Of a stretch of DNA of 42,377 nucleotides, positions 17,279 to 24,761 are shown piece after piece. A program made the position numbers and the translations under genes. Every line of letters starts with the position of its first letter. The stretch's first letter is position 1. This DNA is from an uncultured Paracoccaceae bacterium (GTDB lineage: Bacteria; Pseudomonadota; Alphaproteobacteria; Rhodobacterales; Rhodobacteraceae): contig CALILP010000127.1 of NCBI GenBank assembly GCA_938016515.1, positions 1 through 42,377 of the forward strand, written 5' to 3'. The notes under the pieces are model-generated. The model saw only the letters and a program-made list of their open reading frames with translations. It was not told the origin of the DNA and did not search any database.

Positions 17279-18917
17279 TCCGATAGTCGGTCAGGTCTCC
17301 GGATGCTGTCTCACCCGGTCCAACGACCACATCAAGTTGGGTGCCTGCTGCAAGGTCCAGCCTGATCGCGTCAAATTGTAACGTTCCTTTGCCCGTTTGC
17401 GCCGCAATGACCTTGCCATCGCGCAGGATGGTGACGCTAATACCGTCCGCACTGCGTGGCACTGGCGTGAATGTCCCTGTCAGTTCAACAGCCTGCGCCG
17501 TGGTCGCTGTGTAGCGATGCGTGATGCTGACAGGGGATTGTCCTGTCCCACCGGGTAACATCGTCCGGGGAAGCAGCCGAATATCGCCGTTTCCGGGGAT
17601 GCCCAACCAAGGTGTCCAAGGTCGCCCTGCACGCGCCTGACCGGGCATCGTCGCAAATGCGGTGTCCGCCCCTGCAAAGCGCGTGAACCCCCCGCCTGCA
17701 CGCCCGTCCGGCGGATAGGTAAAGCCGTGATAGCTGTCGGCCAGGACCGTTTGTGGCGCGAGACGCAGGTCACGTTCCAAAGAAAGCTGGTTTGGTGCGA
17801 TGACGATCAGCGGCTCTGTCTGGGACAATTCAAATGCTGGGCCGTCCAGCTGCCTGCCCGTCGCGTCGAAAACTGTCAGGTTTGGTGAAACCAGCGTGAC
17901 CTGCCGTTGCATCCCCCAAATGACCAGTTTTCGATCATCATAAAGGCACGCATAGGTAAAAGGATCAGGTGCGACATCGCTCACAACATGCCCCGCCAAT
18001 TCCGTTTGGGCAAAGGCAAACGCCTGCCACGTAGCCGTCCGCGTTCCATCCCGTGTGATCAACGGTTCGTAATCATCGCCTCGTTCGTTCAAGGCATACC
18101 ACGCAAGGCGGCTGGCCCCTGCCAATGCGTATTGGCAATGACTGCGGATCAGTTTGCCAGGCCCCTGTCCGGGGTCTTGCGTGCCGAATTCCGTGATCTC
18201 TATGGGGATTTTTGCAAGTTGAGGATTGCGTCGCATCACCTTGATTTGTTTTGCATAATGTTCGACCGGAGTAGAATACGGATGCAGGGCGATGCTGTCC
18301 ATATAATCCCCTGCGCCAAGCGCAAAAAGCTTATCAAGATAGCCTGTCGGGATTGAATGCACGCCACCGCCAATGATGCGGATATCGGGGCGGACGGCCC
18401 TGGCTTGGGTGGCGACCTCGCGCAGGAGCGCCACATAAGCTGAGGCGCGTGCATCCAGACCTGCGTCGCGCAAGGGTCCGGTCACAAAGTTGGCGCTGTT
18501 AAACTCGTTGCCCACTTCGATGGCTGTGATCGCAGGAAAGCGCGCGACGGTTTCGGCGGCGTGGCGCCCGAAGGCACGCGCGGCCTTTTCAGTCGTGGGT
18601 GTCTCCCCGGTTTGATATGCAGGATGGCCGTTGTTGACAGTCAGGCTCATGGTGGCGCCGGCTGCTGCCAGCAGATCGGGATACACTGTCTCTGCTGTCT
18701 CGAAGCGGAAAGTGCCGTCTGCCCCTTCGACCCGGTCCCAATAAAGTGCATCGCGGTAGTCGGTGATCCCTGCCCCGATGGATTGGGTCAGCAAGTCTGC
18801 CAAAAAGCCCTGACCGAAGTTTGATGCAACCGCGAGGTCCGGCCCCCGCAATTCCTGCGACGACGCCGCGCTACTTAGGACCGCACACAAAAGAAGGCCC
18901 GACATTACCTTACGCAT
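17256..18917 (-). CDS. Secreted glycoside hydrolase, GH39/PslG-like
   Basis: 553 residues with an N-terminal signal peptide (MRKVMSGLLLCAVLSSAAS). Seen: TIM-barrel glycosidase of clan GH-A type, with proposed acid/base Glu138 in GNEFN and proposed nucleophile Glu243 in ITEFG; landmarks LTVNNGHPAYQ and DSIALHPYS fit the GH39 / PslG-like group. A beta-sandwich-like C-terminal region of about 150 residues follows, possibly carbohydrate-binding. Start at MRKV is supported by GAGG six bases upstream; upstream residues lack signal-peptide character. Location between a pyruvyltransferase and a polymerase suggests it trims or recycles the locus' own polysaccharide in the periplasm or outside, as PslG does in Pseudomonas (inference). 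Confidence 0.75.
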   Translation of the reverse strand: MRKVMSGLLLCAVLSSAASSQELRGPDLAVASNFGQGFLADLLTQSIGAGITDYRDALYWDRVEGADGTFRFETAETVYPDLLAAAGATMSLTVNNGHPAYQTGETPTTEKAARAFGRHAAETVARFPAITAIEVGNEFNSANFVTGPLRDAGLDARASAYVALLREVATQARAVRPDIRIIGGGVHSIPTGYLDKLFALGAGDYMDSIALHPYSTPVEHYAKQIKVMRRNPQLAKIPIEITEFGTQDPGQGPGKLIRSHCQYALAGASRLAWYALNERGDDYEPLITRDGTRTATWQAFAFAQTELAGHVVSDVAPDPFTYACLYDDRKLVIWGMQRQVTLVSPNLTVFDATGRQLDGPAFELSQTEPLIVIAPNQLSLERDLRLAPQTVLADSYHGFTYPPDGRAGGGFTRFAGADTAFATMPGQARAGRPWTPWLGIPGNGDIRLLPRTMLPGGTGQSPVSITHRYTATTAQAVELTGTFTPVPRSADGISVTILRDGKVIAAQTGKGTLQFDAIRLDLAAGTQLDVVVGPGETASGDLTDYRITVRQAQ

Positions 18918-19090
18918 CACACACCTCAGTTGGCCTTGTGCCACTGAGAGGCGGCGGCTGGCCCAATTGTTACTCAATCACAAACATATGCGTACCAATC
19001 CGGTGATCATTGCGAAATCAAGAACAATTTACCACCGCCGGACTGGTTTCATCGTTGACATACACGACACAGATGGCGCCAGAAAGGGGG

Positions 19091-20536
19091 ATGCAGATTG
19101 TTCTTAGCTCCGTTCTGGCCCTTGCGGTCATTGCGGTCCTCGCGTTTCGGGGGCCTTACCGCGGGCTGTGGATGTTCTTTGCTGTGACCCCACTGGCAGC
19201 TGCGGCGGCGATTAATTTGCCGGCTGTGGGTGGTGCATCGATCCTTGTGTCGGATTTGGTGGCCTTGATGATGTTCGCGCTGGTGATCGTGCACCGCAAC
19301 GGTCTGACGCTGATGGCGGGCACGATGCGGTTTGGTCAGCCCGGCTTCTGGATGCTGTTGCTGATGCTGTATGCCAGTTTTGCGACATTGATGCTGCCCT
19401 CTGTTTTTGCAGGGCAAACCGAGGTGTTCAGCCTGTCACGCAGAGCCAACGAATCCGGTATCATCTCGATCCCGCTGGGCCCGAGTTCTGGCAATCTGAC
19501 CCAATTGTTCCGCCTTGGACTGGGGGTTGCGATCTTTTATGCGACGGCGACAGTCTTTCGCGTCCGGCCAGATGGCCGCACGATCCTGACCGCTTTGACC
19601 GTGGCGACCGGCGTGAACGTGGCCCTTGGCTGGCTGGATGTTGCGACGTATGCGGTTGGGCTGGAGGCATTGTTAGAGCCGATCCGCAGCGCCAACTACG
19701 CGATCCTATATGACGTCCGAATGGCCGGGCTAAAGCGCATGATCGGTGGCTTTCCCGAGGCCAGCTCTTATGGGTATTTCAGCTTGGGCCTGTTTGCGTT
19801 CTGGTTCCAATACTGGCTGGACACCCCCAAGTCGCGCTTTGTCGTGTTCATGGTGGTGATCACAGCGGTAGCTGTGCTGCGGTCCACGTCATCGGCATCC
19901 TACGTGGCTTTCGTGGCGTATCTTGTCACGGTTGGCCTGCTGTGGGGCGGCCGCACGTTTGGCATGCAGACCGAAAGGCGCACGATAGCCATTGCCATCG
20001 GCGGATTGCTGGTCGCATGGCTGGCCGTCATCGCGATTTTCGCAAGCTATGAATATGTCGGTGCTGTGCAGGCCTTTCTTGATCGTGCTTTGTTCAACAA
20101 GCTTGATGGTGCCTCTGGCGTGGAGCGGCTGAGCTGGAATACGCAGGCCTTTCAGAACTTCCTCGATACCGGACTGATGGGGGCCGGGTTGGGCAGTGTG
20201 CGCGCCTCCAGCTGGTTCATGGCCACGCTGGCCAGTCTTGGGCTGATCGGAACGGGATTGTTTGCGCTTTTCATTGCAAGCGTGCTGTGGCCTGTCAGAC
20301 CTTCCAACCCGCAGGACCCCCGTTGGGCCGTTGTGCGGGCGTTGCAATCTGCTTGTATCGCCCTGCTGATCTCGGCCTGTCTGACAGGTGCGACGCCTGA
20401 CCTAGGCGTTTTCTTCTTTGCGTTTTGCGGTCTGGCGGCTGGACTTCGGCGAGGTGTGATTCTTGAAGTCGCACAACCCTTGGGTGCATCCCCGACACGC
20501 GCCCCAGCAAGGGTGGACAATCCGGCGCGCGCATAG
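19091..20536 (+). CDS. O-antigen ligase/polymerase-type membrane protein (Wzy-like)
   Basis: About 481 residues, strongly hydrophobic with roughly ten or more membrane segments and a long periplasmic loop in the second half containing the family-like text LSWNTQAFQNFLDTGLMGAGLGSVRAS. This is the Wzy_C/O-antigen ligase pattern: it would polymerise undecaprenyl-linked repeat units on the periplasmic side. Start uncertain: ATG 19091 has a purine-rich AAGG very close upstream, ATG 19073 is six residues longer with no clear ribosome site, and TTG 19010 longer still. Positioned just before the wzc-like gene, as expected for a Wzx/Wzy system. Hydrophobic polymerases diverge quickly, so ligase versus polymerase is not decided. 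Confidence 0.75.
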   Translation: MQIVLSSVLALAVIAVLAFRGPYRGLWMFFAVTPLAAAAAINLPAVGGASILVSDLVALMMFALVIVHRNGLTLMAGTMRFGQPGFWMLLLMLYASFATLMLPSVFAGQTEVFSLSRRANESGIISIPLGPSSGNLTQLFRLGLGVAIFYATATVFRVRPDGRTILTALTVATGVNVALGWLDVATYAVGLEALLEPIRSANYAILYDVRMAGLKRMIGGFPEASSYGYFSLGLFAFWFQYWLDTPKSRFVVFMVVITAVAVLRSTSSASYVAFVAYLVTVGLLWGGRTFGMQTERRTIAIAIGGLLVAWLAVIAIFASYEYVGAVQAFLDRALFNKLDGASGVERLSWNTQAFQNFLDTGLMGAGLGSVRASSWFMATLASLGLIGTGLFALFIASVLWPVRPSNPQDPRWAVVRALQSACIALLISACLTGATPDLGVFFFAFCGLAAGLRRGVILEVAQPLGASPTRAPARVDNPARA

Positions 20537-20684
20537 GCTTTAGAGCCGGAAAAAGCGACAAAATTTCGGACAATTCGTCACAAAACGGACTTTAGGTCAC
20601 CATGTCCCGACAAAGGGTGTTATAAGTGACGTGGGGGCTCATGTTGGGCATCCGTGTATTTATTACTGAGTGAGTGGTTCAGGT

Positions 20685-22883
20685 ATGTCTGACATCTTTG
20701 CCCGCGGGCCGTTGCGCATTGGTGCATCGCCTACCGGGACAAATGACCGCGATTCCGTTGACTTGCGCATTATCTTTCGGCGCTTCTGGAAAGACCGGCT
20801 TATTTTCCTGATAACGATGTTTGCCTGCGGGTTGCTTGCGGCCGTTCTGGTGTCGCGCGTGACGCCGCAATACACATCGATGTCTCAGGTCTTGCTGGAT
20901 CCCCGCGCACCGCGGTTGGTGGTTTCTGAACAGGTCGTATCGGACCGGAACCTGAACGATTCCGTCATGGGCAGCGAGATTTCGATCATCCGCTCTAACA
21001 CGTTGCTGGAATCGGTGATTGCACAGGTTGATGCCGCCGACCCGGATGCCTTTTCCTACATTGATATCGCGCAGGCCGAACCCTCTGCGCTGCGCAAGGT
21101 GCTGTCGACCGTAAAGGGCTTTGTTAGTCCCCCGTCAGAGGTAACCCCCGCCGAAGAGGAAATCGCCCGCCTTGCCCGTGTGGATCGCCTGACCTGGGCG
21201 ATCCGGCGCAGTCTGGATGTTTGGCGTGACGGAGAGTCCTACGTGATTTCCATATCCGTCGAGACGCCCAGCCCCCAATTGTCCATGCTTTTGGCCAAAG
21301 CTGTCGCAGAGCGGTATGTCCAACAGCAGCTGGAAACACAGCAATTGTCGTCAACGCAAGCCGCCAACTGGATTGAACGGCGCGTCGAAGAATTGCGCCT
21401 GCAGGTCCAAGATGCCGAAAATGCCGTTGAAGATTATCGCGCCCGCAGCATCGAAGATACCGGCACCAGCCTAGAAATCATCACCCAGCGCCTTGTCAGC
21501 CTGAACGACGAGTTGATCGAGTCTCGCGCCGCCCTTGTTGGCGCTGAATCCCGGTTCAATGAAATCGAACGGGTGATCGCGGAAGACGGCTTTAACGCGA
21601 TCGGTAACCTGCTGACCTCCGCCCCGATCCTTGACCTGAATGCCCAGCGTCTTGATATCCTGGCCGAAGACGCACAATGGGCTGAAAGCTTTGGCCCGAC
21701 ACATCCCGAACGTCAAAAACTACGCGCTCAACTGGCCGAGGTTGATCGCGCGATGCAGTCCGAGATGCGGCTCGCCGTCGATGCCCAACGCAATGAGGTC
21801 CAGATCGCCCGGATCCGCGAACAAACCATGAGCGATAGCCTTGAAGAGGCCGAGCAGCAGTTTCTGGAAATCTCGCGCAGCAATAACGGTTTGCGCCAGC
21901 TGGAACGCGAGGCCGATGTCGTCCGCGATATGTATATTGAGTTGTTGAACCGCTTCACCGAGACCCAGACCAAAGAGCAGTTACAGCAAGCCGATGCCCG
22001 CATCATCGAACGTGCCACGTTACCCGGTGCCCCATCTGCCCCCCGCCCCAAGTTGATGACCATGCTGGGCCTGATGATTGGTGCCGCATTGGGTGCTGCC
22101 ATCGTCACGTACCGCCAGATCAGCCGCGGCACCTTTTCCACCTTGTCCGACCTTGAGCAGACCACCGGCTTACCTGTCCTGAGCGCCTTGCCAGAGCGCA
22201 AGTGGGCCAACCTTAGTGCTGCTTTGCGCGAGGTTGACGCGGATAAGTTGGGGGCCTCTGCCGAAAGTATCAGGCGCTTGCGCAACGCCTTGTCGATTGG
22301 CAAAGCAGACACAGAACCCCAAAGCATTGCCTTGATGTCCCCCCTTCAGGACGAGGGCAAGACAACCACAACCGTCCTGTTGGCCGATTTGACTGAAAAG
22401 GCCGACAACCTTGTCGTCGTTGTGGATTGCGATTTCCGGCACAACTCGATCCAGCGCGAATTTGGGTTCAAGATCAAACGTGATCTGGGGGACTACCTGC
22501 GCGGTGAGGCCTCTGTCCTGGAGGCCTTGCACACCGAGACCGGCATGGGGTTCGACCTGATGTCCCTGCGTGATGCCGATCCTGACGTTGCCGATACGAT
22601 CACAACCCAAGCTCTGCGCGAGCTGTTTCACGACCTGAAGCAGTATTACGACACCGTTTTGATCAATTGCCCTGCCCTGCTGCCCGCAGCAGAAGCCTTG
22701 ATCATTGCCGGGGCTGTTGATCAACGGGTGATGCTGGTCCGCCATGACGCCACCCCCCGCGACGCCGTTCGTCGCAGCCTTGGCATTCTGGGAAACAGTG
22801 GTCTGGATGTGACCGGTCAGGTCCTGACGCGCATCGACCCAGATCTTTTGCAAGACAGTGCGATCTATTCCTATGCAACATGA
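20685..22883 (+). CDS. Wzc/ExoP-like polysaccharide co-polymerase with BY-kinase-like domain
   Basis: About 732 residues. Seen: N-terminal cytoplasmic tail, membrane segment at about 39-57, periplasmic Wzz-type region rich in coiled coil (about 200-440), and second membrane segment LMTMLGLMIGAALGAAIVTY at about 457-477. A cytoplasmic ATPase domain follows: Walker A-like LQDEGKTTTT (Lys559) and Walker A' VVVDCDFR (Asp581, Asp583). The Walker B-like stretch reads VLINCPAL with Asn661 where Asp is usual, and the C-terminus has only two tyrosines (IYSYAT) instead of a long cluster, so kinase activity is doubtful. Controls chain length of the polymer made with Wzy. Start ATG 20685 chosen; a GTG at 20670 would add five residues. 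Overlaps the next GT gene by 11 bases. Confidence 0.85.
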   Translation: MSDIFARGPLRIGASPTGTNDRDSVDLRIIFRRFWKDRLIFLITMFACGLLAAVLVSRVTPQYTSMSQVLLDPRAPRLVVSEQVVSDRNLNDSVMGSEISIIRSNTLLESVIAQVDAADPDAFSYIDIAQAEPSALRKVLSTVKGFVSPPSEVTPAEEEIARLARVDRLTWAIRRSLDVWRDGESYVISISVETPSPQLSMLLAKAVAERYVQQQLETQQLSSTQAANWIERRVEELRLQVQDAENAVEDYRARSIEDTGTSLEIITQRLVSLNDELIESRAALVGAESRFNEIERVIAEDGFNAIGNLLTSAPILDLNAQRLDILAEDAQWAESFGPTHPERQKLRAQLAEVDRAMQSEMRLAVDAQRNEVQIARIREQTMSDSLEEAEQQFLEISRSNNGLRQLEREADVVRDMYIELLNRFTETQTKEQLQQADARIIERATLPGAPSAPRPKLMTMLGLMIGAALGAAIVTYRQISRGTFSTLSDLEQTTGLPVLSALPERKWANLSAALREVDADKLGASAESIRRLRNALSIGKADTEPQSIALMSPLQDEGKTTTTVLLADLTEKADNLVVVVDCDFRHNSIQREFGFKIKRDLGDYLRGEASVLEALHTETGMGFDLMSLRDADPDVADTITTQALRELFHDLKQYYDTVLINCPALLPAAEALIIAGAVDQRVMLVRHDATPRDAVRRSLGILGNSGLDVTGQVLTRIDPDLLQDSAIYSYAT

Positions 22884-24078
22884 TCCAAACAAGCTGCAGC
22901 CGATGAGCCCTGTCACCATAAAACAACCCCGTGTTGCCCTGATCCACTATTGGTTGGTCGGCATGCGCGGTGGCGAGAAAGTTTTGGAAGCCCTGTGCCG
23001 GATGTATCCCCAGGCTGACATTTTCACCCACGTCTATGACCCGTCCAAGATCAGCGGCACCATTAACAGACACAAAGTCACCGAAACCTCGGTCGGTCGC
23101 CTGCCCTTCGCGAAACGGCTTTATCAATCCTATCTGCCTTTCATGCCCCGCGCCCTGGAAGAGCTGGACCTGACCGGTTACGACCTTGTCATTTCAAGCG
23201 AAGCTGGCCCGGCAAAGGGTGTGATCGTCCCCCCCGATGCTTTCCATTTGTGCTACTGCCACTCTCCGATGCGGTACTTGTGGGATCAGTATCACGTTTA
23301 TCGCAATTCAGCCGGCCTTTTGCCGCGGATTATCATGCCGCATGTCGCCCACCACCTGCGCGAATGGGATGTCTCTAGTGCTGCACGGGTTGACGTCTTT
23401 GCAGCCAATTCCAACCACGTCGCATCCCGGATCGAAAAGTACTGGCGCCGTGATGTAACAGTCGTGCATCCCCCGGTCGATCTGGCTGCATTCTCGCCTG
23501 CTGACCCCGCTGATATTGGCGATTTCTATCTTTGGGCGGGCGAATTGGCCCCCTATAAGCGCCCTGACATCATGATCGAAGCCTTCAACCGTCTGGGTCT
23601 GCCCCTGATTGTGATCGGTGGTCCGGAAAAGACCCGCCTGAAGCTGGAAGCCACAGCCAACGACAACATCACATTCCTGGGGCGCGCCCCGTTCGACGTG
23701 TTGAAAGACCACCTGTCGCGGTGTCGTGGCCTGATCTTTCCCGGTGAAGAAGACTTTGGGATTGTTCCCGTTGAGGTCATGGCCTCTGGCCGCCCTGTGA
23801 TCGCCTTTGACCGTGGCGGTGCTCGAGATACCGTCGTGCATGGTCGGACCGGTGTTTTGTTCGAAGATCAAACCGTTGAGGCTTTGGTAGCCGCTGTCGA
23901 ACGTTTCGAGACCGACAAGCTGTATGAAATCGATAGCGACACATTGGTTGAACACAGCAATCAATTCAGCGAGGATGCATTTTGCGAGGGGATCAACAAT
24001 ATGCTGCCAGCACATTTGCGATCAGATGCGCAACGATACGTCACCGATGAGGCCGAACCACCATGGGCAGCCCAGTAG
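22873..24078 (+). CDS. Glycosyltransferase family 4 protein
   Basis: About 401 residues with a GT-B fold. Seen: N-terminal VALIHYWLVGMRGGEKVLE (donor/acceptor loop), CYCHSPMRYLWDQYH in the middle, and the GT4 signature FPGEEDFGIVPVEVMASGRPVIAFDRGGARDTV near residues 291-323 with the EX7E pair. Text of this kind is common among mannosyl- or glucosyltransferases of exopolysaccharide loci; donor and acceptor not determinable, though manC makes GDP-mannose plausible. The start is one of three possible codons (GTG 22858, ATG 22873, ATG 22903), none with a strong ribosome site, so coupling to wzc is likely. Its 3' end overlaps the phosphopantetheinyl transferase gene by 16 bases. Confidence 0.85.
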   Translation: MQHDPNKLQPMSPVTIKQPRVALIHYWLVGMRGGEKVLEALCRMYPQADIFTHVYDPSKISGTINRHKVTETSVGRLPFAKRLYQSYLPFMPRALEELDLTGYDLVISSEAGPAKGVIVPPDAFHLCYCHSPMRYLWDQYHVYRNSAGLLPRIIMPHVAHHLREWDVSSAARVDVFAANSNHVASRIEKYWRRDVTVVHPPVDLAAFSPADPADIGDFYLWAGELAPYKRPDIMIEAFNRLGLPLIVIGGPEKTRLKLEATANDNITFLGRAPFDVLKDHLSRCRGLIFPGEEDFGIVPVEVMASGRPVIAFDRGGARDTVVHGRTGVLFEDQTVEALVAAVERFETDKLYEIDSDTLVEHSNQFSEDAFCEGINNMLPAHLRSDAQRYVTDEAEPPWAAQ

Positions 24079-24761
24079 CGCTTTATCTGTGGTCCCTGCA
24101 GGCCTCGTCGAAAGACCTGGCCCGTTTCAACAGCACACTTAGCACCGAAGAGGCCGCCCGGCGCGACCGCTTTGTGTTTCCGCGTGATCGCGATGCCTTT
24201 GTTGTTGCACGCGGTGGTCTGCGCGAAAGCCTTGGCCGCTTGACCGGTCTGCCCGCCCGCGATCTGACGTTTCACTATGGACCACAGGGCAAACCTGCGT
24301 TGCAAGACGGCCCGTTCTTTAACCTCAGCCATTCCGGCGGTTTGGCCTGTTTGGCCGTGCAGGATGATTTTGAAGTTGGCGTCGATATCGAGGCCATGCG
24401 CCCTGTGGAAGGCGATATCGCCGCGCGATTTTTCTCTGCCGCTGAAAACAAGGCTTTAAAAGCGCTGCCGGATGCGGATCGAACCGACGGATTTTTCCGG
24501 TGCTGGACCCGCAAAGAGGCTGTCATCAAAGCGCTTGGCGGCGGGCTATCGATCCCGCTGACGGACTTTGACGTCTCGCTTCGTTCTGATCAGGCGCGTC
24601 TGCAACGCATCGCCCCCACCCACGGCGATGCTGCCGAATGGGCGATGGCCGCTTTCAAGTGCGGTGCAGACATGTGGGGCGCGGTGGCCGCGAAAACTGG
24701 CGGCCACCCGATCACTTTGGAGATCAAGCGTTGCCCCAAGGGAGTGTCGGTCTTGGTCTAG
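24063..24761 (+). CDS. 4'-phosphopantetheinyl transferase, Sfp type
   Basis: 232-residue cytoplasmic enzyme that converts apo carrier proteins to the holo form using coenzyme A. Seen: GKPAL (76-80), FNLSHSGG (86-93), VGVDIE (105-110, Mg-binding Asp108/Glu110) and the W..KEA..K motif CWTRKEAVIKALGGG (147-161). Length and motif order fit the Sfp/Gsp group that activates NRPS and PKS carriers. It is the natural activator of the four carrier domains encoded just downstream on the other strand. Its start lies 16 bases inside the GT4 gene, in the same operon as wzc, which ties the assembly line to polysaccharide synthesis. The stop codon interlocks with that of the convergent NRPS gene (CTAG). Confidence 0.92.
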   Translation: MGSPVALYLWSLQASSKDLARFNSTLSTEEAARRDRFVFPRDRDAFVVARGGLRESLGRLTGLPARDLTFHYGPQGKPALQDGPFFNLSHSGGLACLAVQDDFEVGVDIEAMRPVEGDIAARFFSAAENKALKALPDADRTDGFFRCWTRKEAVIKALGGGLSIPLTDFDVSLRSDQARLQRIAPTHGDAAEWAMAAFKCGADMWGAVAAKTGGHPITLEIKRCPKGVSVLV

